A stretch of 64,000 nucleotides of DNA from Acanthosepion lycidas (GCA_963932145.1 OZ010595.1:91940971-92004970); one strand, 5' to 3'. Positions 42,736 through 55,133 are shown, counted from the stretch's first letter. The notes: generated from the letters alone by a model not told the origin. A program made the numbers and translations.

Positions 42736-43374
42736 TATCAAAGAAAATAGCATTAAGCTAAAAACAACCAAAATGAATCTACTTCATCCCACAATTTTAA
42801 TTTTAATAATTTGGGTGTGTTTAATTTACCATAACCAATATGGAGACATCCTAAAGTAAAAAAAAAAACTTTGGAGAAATGTTAAAAAAAAAAAAAAAAT
42901 CTTTTTTTAATCTTGTTCTTTGGATTAAAATTTCGAGATGAATTATATATATATATATATATATATATATCACATACATACATACATACATACATGTCTA
43001 TTCTTTATTCTACACTAGTATCTTTATTTTGATTGTTTTTTTAGCCTCATGTTTTGGCTTTTTACTAAGCTTAGATCAATCATTCACAATGCCATACATT
43101 ATGTGCACCAGTTGTTGGCAAGATAAGCTGCTAATCTGGATCAAGTCATTTGAACAAGTTTGAAGACTTAAATGCATCAAAAAATAGTAGGATAATGATA
43201 ACAATGAATAAGATACTTCCCCCAAAAGAATATTAAACACAATATTGTTTCCAAAAGTGAGCACAGGAGGGTGCTGAAAATCCCCACTTCCCAGAATTAG
43301 TTTTCTGATTATTTGTCATAAAAAAAAAAATACTGATTTTTATAAATTATTGTTTTTGATCTCCTTTTATTTTC
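42736..43374. other. No recognisable gene; TA and CATA microsatellites
   Basis: A tract at 42884-42898, (TA)n at 42945-42970 and (CATA)n at 42973-42994. Confidence 0.6.
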
Positions 43375-43618
43375 ATGAGCAATTTTTATCCACCGTCCAC
43401 CTTCTACACCAATCACAGCTTCACCAGTGCCCTGTTGGTCAGCATTACCTGTTTTCACCTCCCACAACGAGTACAAGGGGTCGGACTTTGGGATATCTCT
43501 CCTTCAGGCTGCTCGCGTTGCCACTGACAGACGACTGTGTCTCACCCTCCACCCCCTGCGATTCCTAACCGCAAAACTTGAAAGAAAAACTATTGTTTTT
43601 GATGATATATCTTAGATG
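43375..43618 (+). other. GC-richer block, possible exon or gene fragment
   Basis: The block is clearly less AT-rich than its neighbours. Two overlapping plus frames are open (43350-43568 and 43427-43615). The second ends FLTAKLERKTIVFDDIS before a stop, the first has many H, Q and S. I recognise no domain. It could be an exon, a processed gene fragment or an unknown repeat. Confidence 0.2.
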
Positions 43619-43619
43619 A

Positions 43620-44365
43620 AGTATTTGCATTTTTTTTAGTGAGGTTTAGGACTGCTGTTAAAGTCCAGAAATTAAAACTATGATATCAACTGCTGATTTG
43701 CAAAGCTTACAGGCCATCCACATTTGCAAGAGTGATACAACAGAATTAAACATGTGTGAGCTGTCATCTCAATACTATCACCATCTATAATCACACCTCA
43801 AAACATCAGACCACCTCCTCATTTGATATCACAACCTGTGAGGTGCTTTTTCACCTGTTGCTCCTCCAGTTTTTACTCCATTAATCTAGCTAGACTGTTG
43901 TGCGTTTGTATGGTATTCATCAGTGGAAAGAAACATTAAAGAAAAGTACATTTTTTTTTTTCATCTATTTTTTCTTTCATTTAATTTTCATTTTAAATTT
44001 CTTTTAAAAATGGCTTAGTGATAAATCTTCCATGTTTAGCTACTTGATTTAGGACCCAGTTTAATGTCTAAAAATTTCATAACTTGACAATTTTTTATAA
44101 CTCCTCGCTTGGCATAAGATACAAATCTCTAAGATGAAGATCGCATCAATGTTGGAGAGCCTTGAACAGATGAAATAGCTGCAAATGGGCATAAAGCAGA
44201 GTCACCACTCAATTGACCAGTGGACCCATCCACCTGCTATATGAACACTCACTCTCAACAAAATTATGGAACAATTACCAGCCCATACACTGACTTTGTG
44301 GATGCCTGAACTCTATCCAAACCTTCTCACTGGTACTATTACTCAGTGGATGATGCCATATATTC
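43620..44365. other. No recognisable gene
   Basis: Unclassified. 44100-44340 has words like CCAACCTTCTCACTGG and could be an old transposase region, but nothing is readable. Confidence 0.35.
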
Positions 44366-44368
44366 TAG

Positions 44369-44650
44369 CTGATGGCTATATCACATACAAACAGCAGTTC
44401 TCGTACGATCACTGAAGTTAAGCAACATCAAGCCTAGTCAGTACTTAGATGGTTTACCACTTGAAAATACCATAAGCTTGGATGTGTAAGTGATGTAATG
44501 GATAATGGCTCAGAATTGGAACCTGGAGAGCCGAGTTCAAATTCTGGTTGGGTTCATTATATTCACTTATGCACAAATACCATTGGAAAAGTATGAATCC
44601 ACCTCTTCTCCCCTTAGCTATGGGTTAATTAGTATCAATAAATCATTACT
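44369..44650 (+). mobile_element. 5S rRNA/tRNA chimeric SINE, best copy
   Basis: 44369-44473 follows 5S rRNA almost from start to end: CTGATGGCTATATCAC, CAGTTCTCGTACGATCACTG, AAGTTAAGCAACATCAAGCC, TAGTCAGTACTTAGATGG and ACCACTTGAAAATACCA. Then a tRNA-like unit has GTGATGTAATGGATAATGGC (A-box-like) and GAGTTCAAATTCTGGTTGGG (B-box-like). The 3' end with CTTAGCTATGGGTTAATTAG resembles the tail at 1185-1210. The internal 5S promoter elements would let RNA polymerase III transcribe it. Confidence 0.8.
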
Positions 44651-45172
44651 ATTTCAAAAAATTCTTACAGTTCAAAAATATTTTCTAGCTTTAAATAACC
44701 TGAAAAATGTTGATAAGCTGTAAAAAAAACAAATCAATCCAGGATTCAATTAGCAATATCATGTGCCCAGGTGTAGTGTTGTGTCCAGTAACATGATATT
44801 AACAGGGGCACTTTGGTGGATCTTGCATTCTCATATCCCACAGAAGCTAAAAAATGTTAAACTGACTTTTGCTCAATATGTGTCTTGGATGTTCCATACT
44901 GAATGTAGGTGATTTGAGCCAGTGCTAAGACAATTCTAGCCAGTTGCATCTGTTCACAATCAACAAGAATCAGCCACTGAGCTGTGATGAGGTCTTTCAC
45001 CAGGTATTCCCAATACACACAAATGATACTATCTTCACAATCAGAAACATAATATCTTGCTTCTTTTGTATTCTCATAATACTTGCTGCCTTAGCAAAAC
45101 ATGTCAGCCAATGTTTACGCTAACTCACAAGATGTTAGAGCACATTTTTTTTAATTACTTTTTTTATTTACT
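44651..45172. other. No recognisable gene
   Basis: Unclassified sequence between the SINE and a LINE fragment. Confidence 0.4.
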
Positions 45173-45174
45173 GA

Positions 45175-45480
45175 TAGATCACTCAATACAAGACCCAAGG
45201 GCACTCAACGTAGATGGTTGCTAAGGGAGATTCTAGGGGATGGGGAAGGAGGGATTAATAAACATTATCATGATTTGTAAGATGGATATTGGTTGGCCTT
45301 GGACTTAAAAAGGATTTTAGTTGTCTGGGAAGCATTCTCTCGGGAGTTTGTATCACAAAGTAATATTTCTGGGGAAGAAGTTGTTCAAATTGAACAAGAA
45401 CACAAAGGGAATAGGGATGGTCTACTACTGTGAACACAATAGCAGGGTGGTGATGCGGGGGCAGGTTCATAGTCTCGAAG
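45175..45480 (-). mobile_element. LINE 3' end, family B, antisense
   Basis: GGGCACTCAACGTAGATGGT, then TTGGACTTAAAAAGGATTTT and GGAAGCATTCTCTCGGGAGT. On the minus strand the frame reads TPERMLPRQLKSFLSPRPTN. It is 5' truncated. A (GT)n tract follows at 45540-45571. Confidence 0.55.
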
Positions 45481-45539
45481 GTCTGATCAACTAATAAAGG
45501 CTTGGGAATTTCTGTCATATCAACATGCATGCTGCTATT

Positions 45540-45575
<36 letters not shown>

Positions 45576-45905
45576 ATGTACAAATGAATAAGCTGGAAAG
45601 ACATTAGTAACACATTTCATTCTGACAAGGAACATCTTTATTGATAGGATCAGTTTTATGTACATAAAAAGCCAGAAAGTGGTATTAGAAATACAATGAA
45701 CACAAAAACTCCATTTTTACATCAAGAGGTTAAAAATATAGAGAAGTTGCAGTTTTTATATTTAAATTTTGAAGGATTATTATGTTAAATTAATTGATCT
45801 CATTAAACTTTTTATCATCATTGCATTTAATTCTTCTATTTGCAGCATTTCATCTTCAGGACATTATTTATAGTACTTTTATGAAGAAGGTAACATGTTG
45901 GATAA
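45481..45905. other. GT microsatellite and unclassified sequence
   Basis: (GT)n at 45540-45571. The rest shows nothing I can name. Confidence 0.6.
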
Positions 45906-45910
45906 TCCTG

Positions 45911-46690
45911 ATATAAATTTATCATATAGGATTCGGAAATTAATTCACTTTCAATACATTTTGCCTGAATAACTTTCTTTTTCATCAAAACTGCAATTTT
46001 TAAATGACTATTGTGTTTTGTTTTGCAAAAATATGTTCTATTCATATATTCTTCTGTCTATATCTCTGAGATGAGGTATTGTAACTATTTACATTGTTTG
46101 GATTGTTGTCCTCATCTTTATTGCCATCTTCACAATGTTTCGGCCATTGCATGCGTTGACCTTCTTCAGGTGATATGTATTGGAATTTTGAACTGACCTC
46201 TCTTATTTGATCTGTGATCATAGATAGTTCTAATTCCATGTGTTGTGCCATGCCATTGTTTTTGGATATCTCATTATCAGTTAATTCCCTTTAGTAAATC
46301 AACTCTCCAAGTTTTTGTTCCCTCTACCGTGGCTAGGTATTGAACTCACAACTCTTTGGGTTAAGTCACTTTTTGGATTACGCAAACAATCTGTCCTTGG
46401 CCCAGTGGATAAAAGCATTGATTGAATAATTCAAAAAGAAGGCCAGAGCGTACAATGGCCGAAACATTGTGAAGATGACAATAAAGATGAGAACAATTCA
46501 AACAATGTAAATAGTTACAATACCTCATCTCAGAAATATAGACAGAAGAATATATGAATGGAACATATTTTTCCAAAACAAAACACAATAGTCATTCAAA
46601 AATTGCAGTTTTGATGAAAAAAAGTTATTCAGGCAAAATGTACTTAAAGTGCACTAATTTCTGAATCCTATATGATAAATTTATAAAAAT
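45911..46690. repeat. 780-bp imperfect palindrome around a PLE module
   Basis: The left arm (about 45911-46169) and right arm (about 46439-46690) are reverse complements with few differences: TTTATCATATAGGATTC at the left end mirrors GAATCCTATATGATAAA at the right. The arms include both the PLE tail and 110-140 bp of outside sequence. The spacer (46170-46438) holds the middle block and the tRNA-like part (GGCCCAGTGGATAAAAGCAT). Confidence 0.9.
46056..46550. mobile_element. PLE 3' modules, inverted pair inside the palindrome
   Basis: Antisense module: CTGAGATGAGGTATTGTAAC, ATGTTTCGGCCATTGCATGC, CCTTCTTCAGGTGATATG, middle block and AACTCACAACTCTTTGGG. Sense tail: AGAAGGCCAGAGCGTACAAT, GGCCGAAACATTG and CCTCATCTCAGAAATATAGA. 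Confidence 0.75.
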
Positions 46691-46804
46691 GCGTACAACA
46701 GACTGAATGATGTAAATAGTGTAAATAATTATATAATCTTTAATTTAGATTTCTAAATGTTTCAACTGTGTATTTCTTGGGACAGGTTTTTTGTTGAATC
46801 CTTG

Positions 46805-46975
46805 TTCCATGCTCATCATTGCCTATGATCACTGACACAGTCACTCAACCACATGAGTTGACATGTCAGTTTTCACAGTAGTCTGTGCTAATATAAACTG
46901 CCTGCACTCTTACATCACATGATCGGCTTAGCTTATGTTAGTGGTGCCCCATGAAACATCTTTCCCCTTTTGAAA
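46805..46975 (-). repeat. Left LTR of the second fossil
   Basis: Shares CATGTCAGTTTTCACAGTAG and AGCTTATGTTAGTGGTG with the right LTR (in slightly changed form). Ends are approximate. Confidence 0.6.
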
Positions 46976-48529
46976 AACATTTTTTTTTTTAAAGGGTAAT
47001 GAGCAAGTGGTGAATGACCAAGGCATACACTGGATAGACTACCCTCTTGCCTTATAAGAATTATTCTGCACCTTCCCTCATCTTCCTTTTTCTTTAGTCC
47101 TTCAGCCTTGCTGATGTTCTGATTAATCTCCCAGAATGTGTTTCCGCACTGAATCATCCTGAGGAGGTGTCATCGTGGTCCGCTCATTGTCTGGGTTTAT
47201 ATCTGTTGGAGGTTTTGTATTTGCTGCTTTTGACTGATTTTCTGAAATAGGGCCAAGGTGGCAGGCCTAGGCTGAGACAAGCTGAATCCTCATGGATGGA
47301 CTTGAGAGTTCCTCTGCTGTTTCCTTCAGTCCAGTTTTGTTGGTGCATCTCCCAATTGATGTTAATGTGGTATGATCTTGTATCTAGTGGTTTAATTTCT
47401 GCTCCATTTCATATGACTAGGGTCTTGTCAGTGGGCTTCAGACTTCTTTTATGAATGGGTTTGGCACAAATTCATTGAAGCTCTGCTGTTAGGCTGAAAC
47501 ACAATTATTTCCTCATTCACCACTATTTTAGCTCAAATTGTCCCATGTGTGAGACTGCTAGCTTTCCCCTTAGTTGTGATCATATTCATATGTTCAAAGT
47601 CTGACTGACTACTATTTCCAAATCAGTTGCTGCGTGTACACTGCCTGAATCCATTCCTTCTCAGACTTGCATTTTGTCATGAAGTAATTCATGCGTTGGC
47701 ATTTCAGAAACGTTTTTCCATATGTTGGATATTGTTCTCTATCTGGTTCATAGCAAGAAGTACAGAACTGGCATTCTGCTCAGAGTTTGATTTTCTCCAC
47801 AAACTCTTCTTCATTATTGTAGCAACCTTGCGTACTTGTTCTGGTCCTAAAACTTGAGACTGTTGAGCCATATTCACCATTAGATATCAATGCATCTCTG
47901 CAACTCTAATTCTCTCATGTTTAGCAGTTCTGCTTGTGTTTGGGGATTCCATATACCCCAAACAATTTGGTCCTGTCCTATTGAAATCATGCAGCTGTCA
48001 CAAAAGTCACATATTTTTTATTAGTGTCTGCAATGCAGTTATAAAAGCTTCTACACTCTTGGACTCTTCTTGTTTCCTCATGTGAAATACATGACATTTG
48101 TAGGTGACATGCGTTTCACCAATTGCATATCTGTTGAATACTTCAAGAATTACTTCAGGTGTTTGCAGTTTTTCAGATGATGGAAAATGAAAACCATTAT
48201 AAACCATCAATGGTTCATCCCCTAATGTGTGCAGAAGTAAGGCTATTTGGTACTGTTGTTGTTAGCCATGCAAATACATGATAATGGCATAGTTATGCCA
48301 CCTATGCTTGAACAGTTTCCAATTTTCAGCTAAATTGTCATTCAAACACAGGGATTGGGGTGGCCTTATACCAGCTAATGGCTGCTGAGCATGTTGTTCA
48401 TTTCCAGCTGGGTCCACCATCTTAGATCCACATAGTTGGAATTTTCACAATATAAACACAAAAGGTGAAAATTAATACTTGTCTGTTATTCTTGTAGTGT
48501 TCTCTTTTCCCTTTCATTGTTCTGTTGGC

Positions 48530-48705
48530 ACTGCCACCATGTTATATGCTCAGTATTGCCTATGGCCACTGGCACTTAACCACACTAGATGACATGTCTC
48601 ACTTTACAGTAGTCTGTGCTAATTCGAATCTGCCCACTACTACATTACGTGACCAGATTAGCTTACATAAGTGGTGTCCTATGAAACATTTCTCCCTCAG
48701 GTTTA
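48530..48705 (-). repeat. Right LTR of the second fossil
   Basis: Shares GCTCAGTATTGCCTATGGCC and AGCTTACATAAGTGGTGTCC-type words with the left LTR. Confidence 0.6.
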
Positions 48706-51555
48706 ATGACAGTAAATATTTTGTTTTGTCTTTATGAATTCTCTTATTGCTTTTGAAGTAGTTTTGACAAATTTCATATTTAGATAAATTCTTTTCAGTT
48801 GTAGTCATTTTCGAGTTGGTAGCTAATAATTTTCTTTTGGAAATTTTTAAAACTTGTTTATGAAATAAGATATTGGATGAAGCTTAAAAGTGTTTATGTA
48901 TTTCTCTTCATCATATAAATAATTTTGGACAACAAATTCTAAGTTCTCATAAATCGAAATTTTATTTTGTTGTGGTATGTGTATAAATGTACAAGATCAT
49001 TTGTAGTGAATTTTCATTAGACGTTTACTTTTACATGGTTTAATATGATATCAAAGAAAGCTGACATATTGTTTTATAAAGAAATTTGATTGCATGTTCA
49101 ATGTTGTTTAGTTTATTTACAAAATCAGGTGATATTATTTTGTAGCGACATATTAATGAAATATCATTGATATATATATATATTGATTGTTCAGAAAAAT
49201 ATTTTAAAAAGCATCAGTTTCTAGAAATTCTGAAAAATCATGCCAATACTACATTAAAAGGCAAACCCATTGGTAGTCCAAATTTCTGTCTGTAAAAGCA
49301 TTATAAAAAAAGAAAAAAAAAAGAACAACATTAGGGAGAGATTAATTTTTGATTTTACTTGATGTCTGTTTATGATATTTAAGCAGTTGTTAACCAATAT
49401 GTTAGCATATTGGAATTTAATACCTAAACTAATGATGACTTTATTTTTTCATATTTGTTTCTTTTAATCTGTCATCATCATGTTAATGTGACCAGAAATT
49501 TTAATCTGTCATCATCATGTTAATGTGACCAGAAATTTTAATATGTGAAACAATTATCACTTCACATATTAAAAATAAATTAAGGAGGAGGTAAAAATTT
49601 TGGATTTAATTTTCCCTACACTATGTGCAGCACTACTTATTCCAAATGTAACAGGTTACACTGGAATGGCAAGTTTGAGTTTTTGGCAGTGAAGTTAAAG
49701 ACAAAAAGAAAGAAACATGGTTGCTCATTTCAATTTCCTTCTCACCCTGGCTGTCCTTAGAAACACTGTTAAGAACATCTTCTCCCGAACTCCCAGTGTC
49801 AATATCATTCATTCTTTTATTCTCTCACAAATTGCTTGATCTGTGTGTTGTCTATTGTGCATTTATTCTATTTAGCAAAATTAACCTCCATCTTGTTAAT
49901 GAGGCTCAGGTTCAAATCACACCAAAATTAATTCTGCTTATGGCTACAAACAACATGTTGTAAGTTTAATTTTTTTTGCGGCGGGTGAAAGATGCCTTCT
50001 CTCGGCAACTCCTTCATTACAGGCAGATCAAGAACAAGCAATGGGGTGCAGTACCAATCCCTTACTATAATAAGCTGCATTTGTGTCTTTTTGTCAGGTC
50101 ATAAAGTCTGTGTATTTTAGGATTTTATTTGATCAATTTTGATTGTTTGTTCATTATTAAAAAAAACTTTCTCATTGATTAGTCAAATTTTTATCTCAGA
50201 AATTATTTTGTGAACACTGATTTTTTTCATAAACATTTTTAATCTTCATGTAAAAAATGTTTTTTGCATTTATCTTTATACATAATAAAATTTTCAGGCC
50301 CTTTGAGGCCATGATGGAAATATGTCATTATTTTTGGCATATTTTTCTACTGCTTTTATGTGTCCTTGTGGCAATATAGCTTTGTCCTCTATCCCAACTT
50401 AAAGAACCTTGACACACATTTACTGTGCATGATCTCAAGATTAAAGCAACGGTAAATATATATCCATGTTCTTAGAAAATAGCACTGTTCTTAGTGGATC
50501 ATCTATTAACACAATGGGAAATATTTAATAACAAAAGTGATGAAAGCAAAAAGAAACTAAATGAAATTGTCTTGATTTTCCCCCAAAACATATTTAAGGA
50601 AAAAAAAAATTTAATTTAAAAGTCTTAGCATCCCCTCTCCTTCAGCCACATATGTAGTTGCATCAATGTAAATTTAGTCTTATAAAATCCTAAAGGATGA
50701 CACGTGTTACACAAAAATTTTGTCATACTTTTTTCATCTAAAATAGTCCTTGCTGTACAAAAACCTTGTATATCTTTTTCCCGTATATATAAATAAGTAA
50801 ATCTAAAATGTTTTCTCTTTTTCAGAGAAAGTGTAAAATAAAATTTAAACAAATTGACTTTATTTTCAAGAAATTTCAAATTCAATTGAGTCAGAAATGT
50901 CACTTTATAAAATGGAAAATAATCATGAGTATATTTTGAACTTTGAAATTCTTAGTTTTTGCTTTAAAATTCATAGAATATAAAAGAATTTTATCAAAAT
51001 ATTTGAGGATTATCATCATTATCCAGTCATTTATTTTCAATTGAAGTTTTCTATTTTTCAGTGGAACAATGTTATTGATCTCCAGCCAAATCCAAATTAT
51101 TCACCAACTCAAGTTGCTTCTTTCTTGCCTCCAACAACAATTCGATCAATAACTTAAAATCTGTAGTGATCACTTAAAGAGTCCTTGGTTAAACATACTC
51201 AACAGATTGCACTGTTTGGACTAATTTGATTACTTATGGCCAATCTTCAAGCAGTTGTTTAACTTGGTATATAGAAATATGCTAAATCTTTAAACACACA
51301 AAAAGAAAAGGCTCATCAGTTGGAACCTTCAAATTTTGAGTATTATTAATCATTAATTATGATCAAGGGGAGACAGATCAATGAAGTTTTAATTGTTCCA
51401 GACTTTTTTCAAGATTGGTGTACTACAGAAAGCATGACACCAAAACCTGAAGCAGCATTTGGATAGTAAAAGATGCTTTCCAAAAGCTATGCAAAATATT
51501 AAAAAAACAGGAAAATATTAGAAATTTCATTAAAAACAAAGAAAGGAGTAATGAA
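48706..51555. other. Long AT-rich stretch without a recognised gene
   Basis: Apart from the tandem repeat at 49463 I see no element. Frames at 49721-49963 and 50625-50903 have no domain. A low-copy host intron or spacer is possible. Confidence 0.5.
49463..49540. repeat. 37-bp tandem duplication
   Basis: TTTTAATCTGTCATCATCAT plus GTTAATGTGACCAGAAA occurs twice without change. A third partial start TTTTAATATGTGAA follows. Confidence 0.95.
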
Positions 51556-51579
51556 CTGTTATATCAGTCCTCCAATATG

Positions 51580-52010
51580 GCTGCACAAAATCTCCTCACA
51601 GATGAAGAAGAAACTTGAGATATCAGAAATATGATTCTACAGCAAGATACTGAGAATACCATGGACCGAACATGTAAGCCATGACAAAGTTTTAGAGAAA
51701 ATGTATATAAAAAGGACATTTGTAATTAAAATCAGAAAGAGAGAGTTGAAATTTCTAGGGCACATCCTGAAGAAAGAGGGCTTAGAAAAATTTGATACTC
51801 AGAAGGCAAGATTGAAGGCAATAGAAGGAGAGGAATGCAATGGATAAACCCTGCATAATGAGTTTGAGTAAATGGAAGGTAGAACAGGGATTAAGAGCAA
51901 CAGCAAAAAAAAAAAAAATCAAAATTTATTAAGAATGACAAAGGACAGGAAATAGTGGAGGGCTATGATCACCAATGTCATGAAGGGACATGACACATAG
52001 AAGAAGCATG
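51580..52010 (+). mobile_element. LINE ORF2 carboxyl end (RTE/Jockey-type)
   Basis: Plus-strand reading across frames gives TKMKKKLEISEI-like words, RILRIPWTEHVSHDKVLEKM-like text, KRELKFLGHILKKEGLEKF, and RMTKDRK...WRAMITNVMKGHDT before a stop at about 51997. The order WTxHVxNxEVLxRM, LxxLGHIMRKEGLE, RxRxLWRxMxANVxxGHGT is the common ending of many invertebrate LINE proteins. It is 5' truncated, with frameshifts and an A tract at 51905-51918. It is not related in sequence to families A and B. Confidence 0.75.
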
Positions 52011-52725
52011 TTGAAAACATTCTCTGATGTCTATGTGATTCTACTCAAGCTCTGGTAGTATTAAACATGAAAATGACAAGAAAAATAAAGTTGTTGTTAA
52101 CTGATTGGTCTTGTATATAAATATTTTGTTCTTCTGACTATTCATAAGAAATATATTTTTAAGAATCAGGTCACCCTTTATTTTATTTTTTATAATCGTA
52201 ATATTATTTCCTTATAAGGAAGAATTTACCATTCTTTAAGTGAGTTGCTAATACTGCTTTCAGTTGAAATTTGTAAAATCTCTTAAAAAAACTTTTCTGG
52301 AAAGAAGGTTTCTCATCACCAGTATATGTTATTGCTACTTCCAGCATTATAGAATAATCATCTTGATTATGTCCTTATTTTATCTTTGAGTTACATGTGC
52401 CATCTATTTTAATTACTGCTGCTGCTGAAAGTCCACAAATAATTATGTTTATATTATTTGGTAAAGTTCATTGATTTTGATTCCATAGTACCAGTCAACA
52501 ATGCTTGAAGAAGAATGTTCTTCACCAAAATTCACAGGAAACTCATTAAAGACCATTTTTTTGAATCATTGAAAGCAGTTTGCAGACTGTTTAGGTGTAT
52601 TTGATAGAATTTAGATATTTTTGATAAGTTTTTGCATCATACCTGATATTCATATAAATATCTTGATCTGACGAGGTGATTTAAGAACATGACTCAAGTT
52701 TTCAGCTTAATGTTTTGGGTTTGTA
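52011..52725. other. No recognisable gene
   Basis: Unclassified AT-rich sequence. The first bases may be the LINE 3' untranslated part. Confidence 0.4.
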
Positions 52726-52726
52726 G

Positions 52727-52890
52727 ATTTCCTTATCTTCTATACTAAATCTGTAACAATTGATCCATACACTAAGGAAAGCTCTCATCATTTTACAGTT
52801 CAAACTATCTCTACTGCAGTCTATTCTATATTCATTTTCCTTATCTTCTGTACTAAATCTGTTATAACTGACCCATACACAAGGGTGGGT
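52727..52890. repeat. Two-copy repeat, period about 110 bp
   Basis: TTTCCTTATCTTCTATACTA plus AATCTGTAACAATTGATCCA (52729-52772) recurs at 52837-52882 with few changes (TTCTGTACTA, TTATAACTGACCC). Confidence 0.9.
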
Positions 52891-53235
52891 AAAGATCTCA
52901 CCATACCACAGAGGTTTGACAATAGACCTCATCATGTATAGCTTAAGGTGAAGTATCCTTTTTCATCAAAAGGTTGAAAGAAAGAGTAATTAGGTTTTCT
53001 GTACATAGAGAAAAATTAAGAAGGATCCAGTTGATTCTGATAAATTGGCCCAGTGAAAAGAATCTGTAATAAAGCCAAATTTAATTGACAGTTAACCAGA
53101 TTTTCAGCATAAACCAAGTACACCCACTTCATCCTACCTGTAAAAGCAGATACAAAATCAAACACAAGGGAATAGCAACAGCAACTTCCTGTTCAAAGTG
53201 ATAAGCACCTGATACAAAAATATATTTATTATTGT

Positions 53236-53450
53236 ATAAATACAATAATTTTGGCACATGGCCAAAGGGGAAGGGGGGGAAGGCTGGTCCTCGCTAACTA
53301 TCCTAGTCAATCACGATTACGACCCATTCATCTGATACAAATTATCCAATTACCAAAAGAACTCATCCATATCCATTCAATCCTAGATATACCACAATAC
53401 CACATATTCGGGGGTCTGGCATTGCCTACAAAAAACACCCCATGATATGA
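53236..53450 (-). mobile_element. Solo LTR or LTR-end fossil, related to 19100-21960
   Basis: Shares TACAATAATTTTGGCACA, AGGCTGGTCCTCGCTAACTA, TATCCATTCAATCCTAGATA and CACAATACCACATATTC with the two LTRs of the first fossil. Sequence to the right (53450-53650), including a purine block AAATGAGGGGGAGGGAATGA, resembles the sequence beside the left LTR at 19400. No coding part remains. Confidence 0.7.
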
Positions 53451-53661
53451 AAATCTCAAAATGTTTAAATAGAACAATATATAAGAATTTCATGAAACAT
53501 GAAATGAGGGGGAGGGAATGAACCTGATACAAAAACTGATACAGGAGAAATTGGCAGAGCTTAAATACAGCTCCCGGATTGTACCACTTTTAACTAGCAG
53601 GGGTACCAAGCCTCCTCCTGCTGCTGATTTAAATGCAATTAGCTTCTATGTAGATCTAACA

Positions 53662-53698
53662 CACACGTGTGTGTGTGTGTGTGTGTGTGCATGTGTGT
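53662..53698. repeat. (GT)n microsatellite
   Basis: GT run flanked by ACACACGTGTG, so the start is a short palindrome. Confidence 0.9.
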
Positions 53699-53699
53699 A

Positions 53700-54105
53700 T
53701 ACACCAAGTGATCATTTACCCCAAGAAAATATGAAAAATTATGTTTACATTGAAATTTCTGCAGGGAAATGGAAACAAAGATTTTATACACATAGGCACT
53801 CAATTTCTAACCCTAAATTAAAACACTAGACAACTCTTTCAAAAAAAATGTTGGCAATTGAAGGAGAAAGGTTTGAGTAGACAGATAGTTTGGAAGATTA
53901 AATTCTTATCTCTATATTCCCCCTCTCTTTACACTATATAAATTATAATTGATAAACTTTCCCTTACTCTAAGATTTCCCCAACTCTCTATCCATTAATC
54001 CTTTACATCCTTTCATCTATATATTTTAAATTTACTTTTTATTCTTCTTTTAGTTTTAAATTAATATTTCATTCTTCATATAACCCCAAATTATAGTTAA
54101 AAGGT
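53700..54105. other. No recognisable feature
   Basis: AT-rich and unclassified. Confidence 0.4.
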
Positions 54106-54109
54106 TAAC

Positions 54110-54385
54110 TTTTTTAAGCATTTCACCCCCAGCAAGATGGGATGCCACTAACACACAAGGGGTTACAGAGAGTGGGAGTGAGTGTCAAGAGGCATGAATA
54201 GAGGAAAGGATGAAGAGAAGGACAGGGAATAGATTAAGGCATCTTGAGAACTAGCAAAAGTAGCTTGTTGGAGCAGTTACTGTGAAAGTATTTGTAGAAA
54301 AGACAGAGGGAGGCAACGACATGTCTGTGAGAGAGTGACTGTAGATGAGATGCCAGATCAAGGCCAATAACAAAGCATATCCATT
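54110..54385 (-). mobile_element. LINE 3' end, family A, antisense
   Basis: TTTTTTAAGCATTTCACCCC, ACACAAGGGGTTACAGAGAG, AAGTATTTGTAGAAAAGACA and GATGCCAGATCAAGGCCAAT follow the order at 22797-23240. Confidence 0.6.
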
Positions 54386-55098
54386 TTTTATTTTTCTATT
54401 TCTGTCACAAACTCAGTCCACAACAGGGTTAATATGAGAGATGACCTATATTTTTGTCTGCCGAAATAGGCTATTCCCCATATAAGGTGACTTCAGATTT
54501 TATTGTTTATTAATTATTTGCTCTGTAACAATAAATACATTGAGCTCTTTTTGCGGATCAGTTTTAATATTTTATATTACTAGGATCCACTTGGATTATA
54601 TACCAATGGATTTGTTACTTTTATTATATATATATATATATATATATAGTGGACTCTCCTATCATGAATGATAAATGAGGGTCAGCAGTGGATGATGTCT
54701 TTCATTTTACACTTATGCACACTAACAGGGGCTATTATGGAGAAAATCAGGTAAGGGAAAGACATATTTCATTTGCGCTTTTTTAAGTGCGATACTAACC
54801 TAGCCTTACTGTGGGTGACAAAGCCACACTGACTGATGGCATGTCTGCTTTAGCACATCAGTCTACTGTCTTCAAAATCCTTTAACTTAATGAAACATCT
54901 TACTTCACTGCTTTTGGTTTGATGCTTGGGCTTCCCAGGTTTTCGGATCAAAGTAGAGACATTTCAAGTTGTCTTTGTAGCATAAGAGTAGACATCCAAT
55001 TGAATGCTTGGAGTTTGGTAATTTTTCCACACACCACCTTTTTTAGAAGCCTATGCTAATCCATTCTCACAACATGACCAGCCGACCTAAGTTTATAG

Positions 55099-55133
<35 letters not shown>

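Larger units (their letters stand above)
46805..48705 (-). mobile_element. LTR retroelement fossil, gag side
   Basis: Direct repeats of about 165 bp bound it: 46805-46975 and 48530-48705, sharing CAGTAGTCTGTGCTAAT and ACATTTC/ACATCTTTC ends. A gag-like stretch on the minus strand (about 48210-48007) includes VTYKCHVFHMRKQEESKSVE and AFITALQTLIKN, as in Ty3/Gypsy capsid regions (YxFxxRxQxxGExVxxYxxxLxxLA). A purine-rich stretch sits on the minus strand next to the left LTR. It is broken, short, and fairly old judged by LTR differences. Confidence 0.65.
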
